From the NCBI GenBank assembly GCA_020091685.1, contig CM034600.1, forward strand, positions 9,502,764 through 9,566,763: a stretch of DNA of 64,000 bases, in the 5' to 3' direction. The notes under the pieces are model-generated. The model did no database searches, was not told the DNA's origin, and saw nothing but the letters and a program-made list of their open reading frames with translations. Positions 39,801 to 54,800 of this stretch are shown in pieces. The translations under genes were made by a program, and so were the position numbers. Numbering within the stretch: position 1 is the first letter of the stretch; each line of letters begins with the position of its first letter. This stretch comes from Lutjanus erythropterus. Its lineage: Eukaryota > Chordata > Actinopteri > Lutjaniformes > Lutjanidae.

Positions 39801-42800
39801 AATGCTATACATATTTTTATATATTTAATTGACTTGTGTGCTTACATTATCCAAAATGTTACAAACAATGTTCAAACACAGAAAAATCTGTAATTTGTTC
39901 CAGGTAACAATGCAAATATACCTCATCCATTAACATTATTTTTGCCTGAGTCATGTCACATATATTTTCATCAGCTATGGTGTTTTTTTTTTAAAGTGAA
40001 GAAAAACAACTCCCATGATCTAATGCCACTTTGACTTCATCAGACATCTTTTGTTATTGTTTTAATGTGAGACAGACACTTAGCAGCAGAATTGACATAT
40101 GTTGCATTTAAAACCGTACAAGTAGCAACAAGTGCTAGCCAGCTGGTTTACATGGAACAGCTGAAGTGAAAATATAAATGACATGGTCTCACTCACTTTC
40201 ATGGTTATTCATTTTTATGGAATGTATAGGCTACAGCTATAAGCTAGATCTTGAACAAACAAGATCAGATAGGCTTTCTATCTCACATCACTAGATTGTA
40301 ATTTGATAGCATATTACAGTATCCTCCAGTGGGTTTTCATCTTCAGTGCTGCACAAGTATACTTGATAAAGAACAGAAGAAGAAGAACAGAGCCTGCTGT
40401 ACTTGGTATATCTTGACTTTTCCTTGGTTTCTTTTGATTTCTTAAGAAACATATTTCTTTCTTATCTAAAGTAAATGGCATTGAGAAAAAGTCATGTGTG
40501 ATTATATCTTTGAAATTCAGTGAGTGTGTAAGGGAGACGTACAGCATGAAAAGTCAACTATGATTTTATCTGTCTCAGAAAATCTTTAAAGTCCAGGAGG
40601 CAGGTACCTCTATGCTGTTTTCTTGAATGTTGCTGCTGGTGTTGAAGGCTGAGCAGGAGGCAGCTTGGTGATGCGATGTGATATGAATGAAAAAAGCGTA
40701 GGTCTGGCTCATTCATCCTTACCCTTCCTGCTCCAAGCACCCTGTCTTTAACAGGACATTACCTCCCTGCCCCGAGTCAGCTTCACAGTCATGTTTATGG
40801 CCTCCTGAAAGTATTTGCACACACCACTGCTTAGCATCCTGCTGACACTCCTCTCTTACCACCAAAGAAAAAAGCTCAGATGAAACCTTAAAGGGGAAAT
40901 GTGTTTGATTTATGTGACCAAGTTCCACAAAAAAAAACCCTCAAATCTAGCAACATGGAGTGTAGTTATGATGACATAACTGTACTAATCAGAAATTAAG
41001 TAATGCTTCATTTCCAACTTGTCTGTTTTGTGCTGCCTGTCCTTAAAATCCCATAGTCCTTGTCATCACCTTCTATTTGTTCATTCTGAAATCATCTTCA
41101 CTGAGAACAGGTTTTTTTTTTTTAAGGTAACTTCTTGTTTGCTTTATTAATTTCAAATGACTTGTCTGGTTGCTTCACTTCTCCTCAGGTTCGGGGATAC
41201 CAGAGGTGAGAACGATGCTGGCTGGTATTGAAATGCCTCATTACTTGTCTCTCACCAATATGTTTACCAAGTTCCTGGGCCTTATCTGTACTCTGGCAGC
41301 CGGCAGCACTGTTTTCTTGGGCAAAGTGGTGAGAGATTTCTCAGTATACCTGTTTGTCATTCCAAATGTGCAGCTAGTCTTTAAAAATGCTTGGTGTCTG
41401 CTTCATTAGGAGTAATGTGAACAATGTGTATTTGTCAAAGGGTCCGTTTGTGCATCTTTCCACCATGGCTGCAGCCTACCTGAGCAAGCTCTGCACTCTT
41501 ATACAACCAAATAAGAAGGTAAAGCCACAGGTAAGAGTTTACCCACTTTACCCACATTTCTAGATGTACAGTTATTTAAAACCTTTTACCTAAAGGTAAA
41601 AACTAAATCCAGTAGCTGTGCCAGTCAATATTTTATATTAACAGCAGATCAAATGACTATGTGTCAGATGTTGTTCATGGTGACAAACCCAGAGTATCAT
41701 CAGCAGACTCTGAAGCCTTTTAGCCTCTTTTAGTTCATTGTTTTGGTTTTTCAGCCCATAAACTCTGCTCCCGTCAACCTTGTTTTCAGCTGTCAAAGCC
41801 CACCATACACAATCTGTCCAGCACCAATCTGCAGACGGACAAAGTTACCAACTAGCTGGTGAAGAGAGTGGAGCATTTCGCAGTTAAAGAGCCAGATATT
41901 TCCTCCAGGACATGGCGTGTAGACCGAAACAGAGCTAAAAGAGAATTAATATTGAACACGGTGACGTATAACATGCAAGTATAACCAAGTTATTGTTTTA
42001 TAAGTCACAACTAAAGGCTCATTTATGCTCCCTATATGGACAAAAAGACCCATATATTTTAAACAATGTAACCATCACTGCCACATACTTGCATGTGTCA
42101 TTTACGTTGTCATTGATGTTAAGCAGTACTTCCTCTTAGAGGACGCCACTCAGAGTCAACTCCGAAGAAGAGTCAAAAGTTTCTGACAGCAGCAAAGATG
42201 GTGATGCTGGAGGAGGCTGTAATAATGTACCTCTAGAAAAAGAGGGAAGGTGAAGTGGAGGCAGTGTTGTAGGTGGAGGTGGTCTGTGTGGCCATTAAAT
42301 ACATCATGAGTTGTGGAGGGAGAATTTTTTTTCTCTTCCTATTTGACAACAACTGTCATTTACATTACTGTTAGATTTTTATAACTTCTCCATCATGTCC
42401 TGTGGTTGTGTCTCACTCTAACTGTTGGCTACACAGCTACACTGCCCCCACAACCACCAGAGGCACTGCTCCATTCAGTTTGTATCCATAAGCTGCAGAA
42501 AACATGTAGACCGTGTCCATATAGCATAAATGAGACTTAAGTCTGAAATTTTTGCACTCAAGTGCCAAGTCAAGACTGACAACTTCCAAGTCAAGTCTCA
42601 AGTCGTACATTTGAGTTTAAGTGCTAAAGCCATAATGCCATTTTAACAACAGAGCCCAGACTTATCATTCTTTGTGCAACTTCAAATATTGAACAGAGTT
42701 GGAAGTTGTTTGACTGTAAATACTGCAATTTGTTTTTTGTTGACCAACTTATATTGTTCTACATTCATTGTATGTAAATTAAATTACCTTTGGTATATTT

Positions 42801-45800
42801 CTTTCCATCTGAAGCTTGACAGGAGCTCAGCGATGTTCTTTATGGTTCTCTAATGTATCTTTATTGGATGCTGTCAGAGCGTTTCAAACAAATTTCTGGT
42901 GAAACAAGTGTCAACTTACTGGGAATGAATAGCATGAATGTTAGTTGATTCAGGAAATTAAGGGAAATGAATTGATTTGTCCAAGTCAAGTCATGAGTAA
43001 GTCCAAGTCACATTGCAAATCTATTTTTTTTATTTTTTTCAAGTCTAAAAGCATCAAATTTATGACTTGGGTATCACTTGAGTCCAAGTCATGTGACTTG
43101 AGTCCCCACCTCTGATAACTTGACTCCAAATTAATGCTAATGTGGAGAGCTTAAGTTAATTCTCAAACTTGGAAATAGCAGTTTGACCAAATAACTTGAC
43201 AATCAGCATTATGTGGTTGAAAAGCCAGTAGGCCTTGACTCAAGATTACTGTCGTTTCTTTGCTCCCACAGTTATATTTTGTTCACTGTTGCTGTGCAAC
43301 AACAAATCAGTCATGGAGAAGGAGCGAAGAACAGATTGTGCAGATTATACTACTCATTGTTGAGATTTCTTTTGTCAAAATGTTAATGTTGCTTCATGTT
43401 TGCTGGATGTGTAAATAGGGAACTGTCATAAAACCTTCACTATAACACCTTTATAAGAGGATAATGTCAGATGACTCCAAGTGGACAAATGGGAATGAAT
43501 GAATGGGAAAGAATGAAAAAATGAATGAAGCTGTAAGGACAAGCAAATGTTTCTGGATTTTACAAAATGCACTTATTTCTATACTTAATATAGGAAGGTG
43601 TAGCCTATCAGAATATTACTAAATGTCGCTGTGAAATAACTGCCAGTTAAATATTGTTTTACATCTTCATAACGATTTCTAGTCAGAATATTAGTTCAGA
43701 CACTGGAGAAACAGACTTGTGGAAAAAGTGAAGTTATGGCCCTAGGTGGAACGATATCAATTAAAAAATCATTATCCATGTTTTTGTTACTTGCTGTGGA
43801 ATATGAAAAGACATGATACAGCACTTTAGAGGATATTTCTCTTTCAGGAGAAAGCTGCTGGAGGAATGATGGTTGTAGCCGCTGCAGTCGGGGTGGCCAG
43901 CTGCTTCGGAGCTCCCGTCAGCGGTGAGAGGGCCAGTAAAGATTCAGCGTTTGGAATCCATGATTTTTATTCAGCAGCTTGCTGCTATATCTGTCCTCCT
44001 CTCAGTTGTCTGGTTAATGCCACCTTTGATTTCTCTCACACATGCTTCATATATTTGCTCTTCCCTTTTATCTGCGCTCACTCCTCTGCTCCTCCATCAC
44101 GTTTATGTTCATCCTTTTCTCTGACCTTCTTCCTCCTTTGATCATTTCTCCAGCTCATGTTTTCATCCTCTCACCTCACTGTTTATTTTATTTTTGTAGT
44201 CTTTTTAGGCATCTCAGGTGTAATCTCTACACACTCACACTGTAAGATAAATTAAAAATGTCATTATTATGATTCTACATAAAAACATGAAACTTACAAT
44301 TACGACTTGAAATAGATGGATATTTTTACATTTGCTTTAGCCACATGTGCAGGCAAAATAATTATTTTTGCAGTTTTCTGAGAGTTTTGCTTTTTATAGT
44401 CAAGAACACCTTTTGCTGTTTTTTCAAGTCAATTCGTCACGCTGATCTGCATGTTTTTCTGTCGTTCCTTTGTCCCCTGCCTCCTCTGCTCCTGTAGGTG
44501 TGTTGTTCAGTGTGGAGGTGATGTCATCTCACTTTGCCCTGAGGCATTATTTCCCATGTTTCTTCTCAGCCGCCTGCGGGGCGTTGACCTTCTGCCTGTT
44601 CTCAGTGTGGAGTGGAGACAGAGGTAATGGAGGCCCTGAGCCGCACTCGCCCCCTCATGGTCAAGAAGGGAAAGGATCACATTAGAGTCACGGACACCTT
44701 GACCTGAGAAAAAGAGCCTACGAACCCAATAACATGATAAGAGCTAAGATTTTATTGGAGAAGTATGGCTTCATGCTCCATCTCTGGCCAAAAGTGAAAC
44801 CCCCTTTATGCATTCTTTTGGTTTTATGCTACGGCAAACTGTAAAAAAAATTAAATAAAATCAAATAACAAGTTTTATTTTTTGAAGTTACTTAAACTTA
44901 AATTTTCTAGCATTCATTTTCAGAGTACTTCAGAACTTATCAATGTGAGTTCTTCTAACTGACGTGAAATGAGTTGAATGATTGTACTGTACAGAGTTCA
45001 CTCAACTCATTAAAATAGGTTTCTAAAGAACGATTATCTGCATGTTAACAGACATCCCAGCATGCATTATTTGTTATATTATATATTGTTATATTTATAT
45101 TTTAAAGAAAACATATATCATGAGTATTAAATACTGTATATAAGTATACATTTGTGTATTGAATTCAGTCTCTACCTTGTTACACTTTGGTTTGTTCAGA
45201 AGAGTTGTTGGTTCAGCTAAATATCTTAAGCTTATTGAACACGTTTTCTTACGTACAACTGAATTCGTATCAGGTTTATTTGACTAAAGAATTTTATTTG
45301 CTTTGAATCATTACAAAATTACCTCAACTTTTTAAATTCAATCAACTCAACATTAGCTTTTAACTTAACTTTTAAGTTAAGACAAGTGACAGTTTTTTTT
45401 TTCAATGTATACATTTACACCTATATTTTAGAAATTGTGTGTTTCCAAATTTGTAACCAGATGACAAACTATAGTGGAAAGCCCCCCAAGTAAACTGAGA
45501 GCTGCTACTGTATGTTAACATTACGGGCAACACAGCTACAAAACAGCCAAACGTGGCCAGTTACATTGTTACTTAGCACTGACAAAAGTGGCCTGATGCT
45601 TTGTCGCTGGTAGTCTGAACAAACCATTATAGCAGCAAATGAGTGCATTTGGAATTAAATATTCACACACCACCACATATAATGTTTAGGTGTCCACATA
45701 CTTTTGGCCACATGGTGTATGTGCTGAAATTAACAGACAACCATAACAATTTGTAAAAGGTCTGATGTGATGTTTTATTTAGTAAATGTGTTTTCCAATA

Positions 45801-48800
45801 AGCATGGTCATATTAAAATGCTATTTTTTTTTAAATTGAGTTTGGTTTAAGCATTTCTCTCTGTCTCTCTTTTGAGGCAGACTGACACAATACATTTAAA
45901 AAAAAAAAAAAAAGTAAATGTAATACTTAACGTTTAACTACCTGTCATGACAGTGACTGGGAACATTGGTTAAATTAGCAGGAACATTTAACCTGACAGA
46001 CTGTAAGTTTCAATAAAAACCCAATGCAATAAAGAGAGAGCAGATTAGATTTTGAAAGGCTGTGAGAGAAATTGGAGGGATGACTCCAATTTGTTTTGTG
46101 TCCACAGAGACTCTTCAGGCTTTGTTCAAAACTAATTTCCCCTCTGCTTTACCTTTCTACCCACTGGAGATTGTGCTGTTTGCTTTTCTGGGGTAAGTTT
46201 TGACAGCATCTGCATAGTCAAACATGTCCTCAAACATGTCTGTGTCAGACAAATCAAAACTGAGATTTGGTATTCATATTCATGTCAGTCACAAAGAAAA
46301 GTCTTTGTCCAGTTCTGTTGTGTTTTCCTCCTATTCTTATTAGCATACAGCAATTTTCTGTTATACTAGTCATTTCCTGGCCTCCAACACTTCATTAGAC
46401 GTCATTAGACTTCACCCCAAGTGAAGTCTAATGACGTCTGATAGTCCATCACTGTGTGGGTTCAAATGAACCCCTTGTTTTTCTTGTCTGAGTCAGCTCT
46501 CTGTCCTGAAACAGACTGCTGTGTGGAGCGGTGAGCTGCTGCTATCTCTTCTGCCATCGCTGGATCCTGCAATTCACCAAAACACACCCGATGTTCAGCA
46601 AGATGCTGACGACAGAGTGAGAGTCTTTACAATGTGAAAGCCAGATTGTGATGCAGCGATGAGTCATCTGCTGTGTAGACAGATTTACGTAGATCTTGGG
46701 TGGAGCATTATTTCAAGCAGATGGGCCAATATCCTGAAACATAGTGTGTTTCTCTAAGGATAATCCATTTTACCATACTGTTATGCAACTACGAACAACT
46801 TTAATAATAGATTACGTGCGACACAAAATATGATAAATGACTATGCAGCATCTTTGAAGTCACATTTATTGGTATATACCCTATTAATCTTCTTTATTCT
46901 CCTGAAATGATTAGAAAATCAGTTTCTCATTTAACAAATGTCTTTGTAAGCAGAAGCAGATCTAAGTATTATAAAATGTGTAAACCTTATCTGGAAAAGA
47001 GCAGAGCAGGTCGACTGCTCATGTTTATTCTGATGAGGTCACAGAGAACAGCAGTCAGCCTATTAAAACTTATTTAAATTTCAGCTGCAAAGTTAAAATG
47101 AGCCATATTACAACAATACTGTCTGTCTGTGTATGTGTATATGTATCTTTACAGGAAGGGTCTGTACTCAGGCATGGTGGCCTTCCTCCTGGCATCTCTG
47201 ACGTTTCCCCACTCTGCTGGTCAATATATGGCTTCTAAGGTGGGAATAAACAAAGCCTAAAGGCTCAGTTCATATTTTTTTGTGGATTTAAATACATAAC
47301 GAATAAGTTGGAGCTATATTACATAATGGACATTTTATGTGTTCTTATTGATAACAAATCCCACAGAAAGATGAAAACAAACAATGCAATGTATTTTGAA
47401 GTATCATGTGAAAAAAGGGTCACAAAGAGAGTTTTTACGCTTCCTTGATTTGCCTTTTTTGAAAAATAGGTAATACGCTTGATGTGAGATGGAAGCACTT
47501 TTTCCAGATAAGATGTAGTGTACATTCAACTCAACTGTTTCTGCTCACTGATCCCATGGCTTTCCAAATACATTATTTGGCAAAGCACAAATAATGCAAT
47601 GGAAACAGATATTTCTTCTACCTGAGGTTGTTCAGTATTCAGAAAAGGTCAGCTCCATGATTACCTTGACATAGTTATAAAAAGGTCACATCTACCTTAA
47701 TTAATCACTGATTTAAGATAATTCTTCTCAACTGAAGATAATTTTTATATACTTACTATACTTATATATCTGTAGAGTTTCTCATTTCTATGCAAAACAG
47801 ATTGTTTGACATATTTTTTTTTTCTGTTTTTTCAATAACCCCGGTTAAATGCACAGGGAGGACAGTATTTTGTAAAGTGATATTCATAGACAGACAGCTT
47901 GTCAATGAATATTAGATCAGAAAATACAACATTTGCCAGATTGAATGTGACCTGGTGGTCTGAACCACGCCCACTTCTGGCCTTCTATCAAAATACAAAT
48001 ACAGACAGTGACACTTTTCTTGGTTGAACAGATACAGACACAAATAATGACATCCCTGTGCACCTCTGTTACCTTCTAAACATTGGCATTGTCATTGTGA
48101 GCATGTGCATAATATCAGTCTTGTCGTATGTTTCTATATTTGACATATGAAGCGTCTTCATATGACAAATACAGAGAAATGTCAGCCTTGTCCTTCAGTG
48201 TCCACGCTTTGTTCTGTTCTAGTTCTTGTTGTGATCAGACAGCAGTCTGAATGGCAGCACTCTCTTTCACAGTACACCATGAAGCAGCTCCTCACGTCCT
48301 TACTGGACAGCAGGCAGTGGAGCTCTCAGTCCCACAATGCCTCTGCTGAGCCTTTGCTGGAGTGGAGCTCATCAGGTCCTGCCTACCTCTCTTTGTCCAT
48401 CTTCCTGCTCATGAAGGTACAAAAACGAACAGGCCAATTATAAGGAGTCTTTTATCTCCACACCGATAACCATCAGGAATTATAACAAGGGACCAGGTTC
48501 AGCCACCCACTCGTCTTATTCCCCTGGGTCACAGTGACTCGTAATTATCATACAGTAATTGACATTTTCATAGCAGAGTAAGTGAGCTAAAGACTGACAC
48601 GGGGCTACGCTGAAACATCTTGTTATGCCGGATGACTCGTAGCAACGCTGCAGGTGGAAGGACAGATTTTTAGCAGTTATAGAGATCTCAGCAGCTGGCC
48701 GAGTAATAGCCGGGTCACTGGTATCGATCAAAAATCCCATCAGCCGCCCACATATCTATTATTTGTACTCCAAGCAGAGAGAAAACCCCACTAGCTGTTG

Positions 48801-51800
48801 CACAAAAAATAACATCATATGTGGACGTTTTTTTCTTGAGAACAGTTTCTTATACCAGTCAAAGTAAAGCCTCTGCAATGCATGAATCTCTGTGAGAAAT
48901 TCACTTCTCTAGGACCCACTCAATGAGATCTACTTAGGACGACAGTTTTTCTCACAGTACCACATGCAAATGCGACATGTAAATGGGCATGATTCAATAT
49001 TTATTTGTGTAAAATTGGTTTGAGAGCACTGCAAACACTTCCCTGCACACAGATTGACAGTGACTCATCTGGCGTGCTGCATGTGCTGGTAGAGCTGTTG
49101 CGGCTCTTCAGATGCAGAGATTTGACAGTCTGTGTGTCTGTTGTTGGTTCTGAGATGTGGATGTTGGTCCTCGCCTGCACTCTGCCACTGCCAGCTGGAT
49201 ACTTCATGCCGGTGTTTGTCTACGGTGAGTGACGGGGCAGGACTTATGCAAGTTTGTTTTGCAGAATACAAGTTTGGATTTGGGTATGAGGAATTTGTCT
49301 TGCTGCATCCTCTCAACAGAATGTGAAAACACTGGAGTAAACCAAAATATAAATTTCTGTTTTCTAGGAGCAGCTTTGGGCCGTTTGCTTGGAGAAGGAG
49401 TAGCTTTAGTGTCGTTCACTGGACTGACTTCAAGCCTGCAGTGGGCTTCTGTAAATCCTGGGGGCTACGCACTTGCTGGTAGAAAAAATAGATCAATAGC
49501 TCATTGGAGCTAATATGTTGTTGCCTGTACTTGCTGTGTTTTTATCTTTCTTTCATATACTTGAAGTTATATGAAAGGGATAGTTTGGATTATGTGATGT
49601 AGGGTTGTATGAGGTATTTATTGATACTCAGTGTATTAGTTACAGTACCAGCACAGAAGCTAAGCAATGTACTGCTGTGGACATGGTCAGCAACAAACAG
49701 TATTTCAGCAACTTAAAAAAGGGTACACTATATTTAGAATATTTTCACAATTTACCTTGCCATCAGACAGCCTTTTCTGACAGAAAACTGCTGTTTTGAG
49801 AGTCAAATATCACTCTGTTCAAACCAACCAAACTCCATAGGCAAAATCAGTCATTTTACCTTGCAGGACACAAGAGCTGCTGTTCCACTGCTGCCTCAGT
49901 CTGTTATCTTGGTTGTGTTATTGGTGAATCCAAACTCTTTTTAAAACCCCAAAGTCACACAGTAGCACAAACAAACTAATGGAACAAGGCAGTCATAGAT
50001 CAGCAGCTCCTGTGATCTGTGCATTAAAATGACTGATTTCACCTATAGAGTTTGGTTGGTTTGGAGAGAGCGCTATTTGACTTCTATAATGGCGTTTTCC
50101 CGTCAGAAAAGGCTGTCTGATGGTAAAGTTAAGCCATGAAAATGTGTTTCATATCAGGTTGTAAAAACTCTATGAAACAGTATCATGTGTGATGTTACTT
50201 TGGGCTCCCTCTTCTAAACTGTTGCATTAGACTGAACTTGGTTTCAGAGTTCACAGTATTGATCAACAATAATGATATAGATCAAACTGCATCATGTCAG
50301 GGGTGGATATAAGTTACTGGCTTGTACTACATGTTTGATAAAATACTGATAGACTGATATAATTCAAAACAAGCTGAGTTCTAACTATAGTCTTGCTCAA
50401 TATGGCCTCTGCCTTGTAGGTGCAGCAGCCTTCTCCGGGGCTGTGACACACACCTTATCTCCCGCTCTCCTGGCTGTAGAGTTAACTGGTCAGTTCAGCC
50501 ATGCTGTACCCATCCTCCTCGCCACTCTGCTGGCCAATGCTGTGGCTCGCTCTGGACGTCGCCCATCTTTCTATGATGCTCTCTCAATCAGCAAGAGGCT
50601 CCCACACCTGCCCTCACTGATGAAGGCATGCCCCGGGTAAGTAAAGGCACATACAAGTGTCAGACTGATCAAAGGAGTACATCGCCTCTGTGGTCAGCTC
50701 TTAAATAATGTGAACACAGACATCAAAATGTTCCCCTGTAAACACTGACTAACTGCTCCATACTGCTGTAACACTTTGTAACAGTAATGAGCTCTGTGGA
50801 GCATATATGCTAATAAGACTTTAGTATACACTGTTTGAAGTGATTAAAGGTTATTAACATTTTTTGAAGTATGAAGCCAGCTTTTTGTTCAGACTGTTTC
50901 AAAAAATGTTGCGTGGATGCTATTAAATCTGTTAGAGATTGTCTCCAGAGCTTTCTAAAGACACAGATTATTCCCTGACATTTAATTTAGTGCCAGCAAG
51001 CTGTCAGAAGGACCAGATGTCCGGATTATATCAGGATAAATATGATCAAATTCCTGTTACCATCTGAGATGGATGCTAACTTGCCATTCTACCTGTACAC
51101 ATGTTAAGATGCTAACATCCCAAAGATTACAGACCTGTAGAAAACACTGGTACATAACATGCTTGGTATAACATTGGGATAACATGCTAACTGCATGTTA
51201 AAATATTATCAGAAGTATTTGATTTATGCTGAGACCTCTGTAAAATGAGCCAAATCTGAGAGCACAGAGTGTGCAAAAGATTACAACATTTGGATTGAAA
51301 GCTATAATATGAAAGACATCTGAATTAAAATGTCAAAAATGTAAACATGTCATATATTTTAGTGAACTGTGTGCTTACATTATCCCAAATGTAGAGAAAT
51401 TTGGAATTTATTCAAGGTAGCGCATCGTCTCCTGTTAGCAGTTTCTAGTTAATTGCTAGTTAATACAGGACTCATCCAGTTACGTCGGACTCCTGTCACA
51501 TAGATTTCCATCAGCATGAGACATAGAACACATAGAGCTGCATTAATTAATATATTGTTAATCGTTAATTTTAATTGTTAATTAATCTTCATTTATTGTG
51601 ATTTTTTATTAATTGTTTTGAGTCATTTGAGTCATTTTTTTACTTTTAAAAAAGGCTAAATTAACATATTTCTGCTTCTTAAATGTTCTTTTTTTTTTTT
51701 TTTTTACTCGTCCTTGACAATAAACTAAATATCTTTGAGTTGTGGACAAAACAACATTTGACATTTGAGGAAGCAGTAATCAACATTTTTCAATATTTTA

Positions 51801-54800
51801 TGGACATTTTATGGACCAAATAAGTAATTGATTAATAGAAAAATGGTTGACAGATCGAAAAAATGGAAATGATCAAGACTGTGATAGGATTAATTAATCG
51901 ATTAATTGTTTTGAGACACTTTTTAAATAAAAAAAAAAGGAAAAACTCTTTGATTCCAGCTTCTTAAATGTGAATATTTTCTGGTTTCTTTACTCCTCTC
52001 TGACAGTAAATCGTTTTGAACATGTCATCTTGAGCTTTGATCAACACTTTTCACCTTTTTCTGACATTTCATGGACCAAACAACTAATCAATTAATTGAG
52101 AGAATAATGGACCAATTGATCATTGATGAAAATAATAATTTGTTGCAGTCCTAAAAACACTATATTAGGGTAAATATCATTATATTTTATATTGAGATTA
52201 TCAAAAAGTATTGGAAAGTAATTAAATTACACTTTAATATTAGATGCTTTGATTACGTTACTGACAACATTTTTAACAGATAATTATTGACTTTATCGGG
52301 ATAAATTTTAACTCTACTTAACAGTGTCATCAAACTACGTCTTCTTATTGTTTTCCTGTTGTTTTTTCTTATTGTTATTGTTCTCCCCAGCAACAGAATT
52401 ACATATTGTGTGTTTAAGTAACATTTCATTTCTTCCAGCAAATCCCAGCGTAAACTTTACATTTTTTGAGCCATTAGGACATTAGAAGGTTACTCTGCCC
52501 GCCTTCTTCTGTTATACTATTCCCTTAACTGGCTGTCAGTGACCCATGACTCACACACTGTAGGCCCAATTGAAATTTTCACAATGGAATAACCGATATA
52601 AAGACTGTTTAACCTTGTGGGCTGAAATGTCTTGTGGTACTTGATGCTCACTCACAGAACACAGCAGGTAGAAAGATGGATTCTGTGATTGTTATCAGCC
52701 GGAAATCTCAGCAGCCTGCCAACTAATGGCTGAGTCACCGGTATTGATCAAGAACCCCATGGACCGCCCACGAATCTGTTATTCTCAATTCCTGCTCTGA
52801 GGGAGCAAAACCTTACTTAGCGTTGCAGAAGAAAATAGCATTATATGTGGCAGATTCTGGTACCTGTTAGAGTAAATCATCCTTAATGCATTAAGCTCTG
52901 GGAGAAATGTACTTTTTGCGGAGAGTACATCTGCTGAAAGACTGACTCACATGGACCATGTTTTTTTTTTTTCCATTGCCACATGTGAATGTGAAAATGT
53001 AAATGAACAAGGCCACGTACTCACTCACAACATTTTATCTACCCAAGAATGTTGTTTATCGGTGCGGTCTTTGTAATGTAGGCCACAGTTTCACAATTTA
53101 TAATGAAAACATCTTTCACCATCTTTCAACACAACCACACAGGTTAATAATCTGCTGGTGTCACTGATGAGGTATCAAAGAGAGGCGGTGGCATTTTGAA
53201 TTGTGATCATTTTTCTCACCAGGCGTTCAGCTATGAGTAAACAGTTCTTGAAAGCACTGATTAAAGATATAAATAGCTGACTCATTCATTTTGTAGCTGC
53301 AGGTCTAAATGTAGAGAGTAGTGAGAAAGCTGAAAAATACAATCTAGATGTAAAATGTCAAGGAAAATATTTGTCGATACTGCCTTGATGCTAGCAGTCA
53401 GCAGCCCCACTGAGGTTTTTTTCCTCCCCCATCTGTCTCCCGCCCAGACTGGATTTCAACCCCTAATAATATGTTTGGATAGAAATCAAGCCGCCATCAC
53501 CGACAGCTCCTTGTCGACAGCATTCAGGCTGAGACGGCTTCATCTGTTCCTCTGACAAACTCACTCAATGCATTGTTCACCAAGACACCTAAAAATGTTT
53601 TTCCATAGTCTCATTGGACAAACAAAAAGTTTCAGCGCTGCTTTCAATTTCAACACAGTGGATGTGTTGACAGCAGGAGCTCCTGACGTCTGCTAATGGT
53701 GGCAAACAGTTATGGTTAGCTACTTTAGCAACAAGTAAGCTATCTGTACATCAGGAAACTCTGTAATCAAATCACTGAAAGTTGAAGCTGAGCACCTGGA
53801 GGACATCAGAGGGTAAACCAGAAAATATTTCCTCCCAAAATATGATCCAGTTTCACCCAAATCAATGAATAAAGTTATAAACATGTGTTTTTGTACATTG
53901 AGGCCTCCAGTAATACTCCAGTCTCTTCTGGTGAGCGGATGTCTAATCCTTCCAGCCTCTGCTGCAAGAAATTGTTGCATTGGACACAAATTCTGAATGT
54001 TCCAGGAAAACACAAACTCTAAAATAGAGTTCAAAATAACCACAGTAACCAACAAAATGTCTTTTTCTGTCATTATTGGGCCAGATACTAGCATATAGGT
54101 GATGTATAGCGCAAAGTATATTCGATAAAAACACTTAAACAACGTTTTTGGCTTCACAGGAACTTTAATTTTAAGTTTCTTTTTTTCCAGGTGTGACATG
54201 TTTCATCTCTGTTGCAGGCTTCCCTCCACATCAATCGGACACGTTCTGGGAGCGAAATCAGTGCAGCTTCAGAAAGCAGCAGGGCCGACGGAGGTTCAGC
54301 AGGCTGTCAACACCAGCAGTGAAGCACAAATCCCTGTGGTGGACTCGCATGGTGAGCGGACAATCATATTTGAAAGTGTTTTTACCCCAGGCTTCTGGCT
54401 AAGGAGTCATATTTTGTCTAAATCTTCTTAGAAAAATTAAAATATATTTTAGGATCCAGAATATTGGCTGAAAACAGCTGGATCCTTAAGAAAACGTCAG
54501 ATTCATGCTGGTCAAACATATACTTATGACTCTACATGGAACCCCTGAAAGGAACAGATGAAAATAATGAGAGAAATGATGAAAAATTGTAACCGCTCTG
54601 AGAGCTGTGGCAATTCAGTGGTGTGAAAGTGCCCCAATAAGGAGCTGACAAGTGTGAGAAAATAGTCAAACGGCCAGCTGAGCCTTTCAGTAGCAATCAC
54701 ATGGATGAAATTTCATGTTTGCAAACGACTAACAGCCCACTTGAGAGCTGCACCAACTCTGAACTGTACTGTAGCACTGACTGTGGCAAAGAAAATTGAT

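Noticed and set aside
53720..54199. A 159-codon minus-strand frame in clcnk intron 14
   Set aside because: Antisense to the gene, overlapping a dispersed repeat also seen near 32600, with no recognisable domain.
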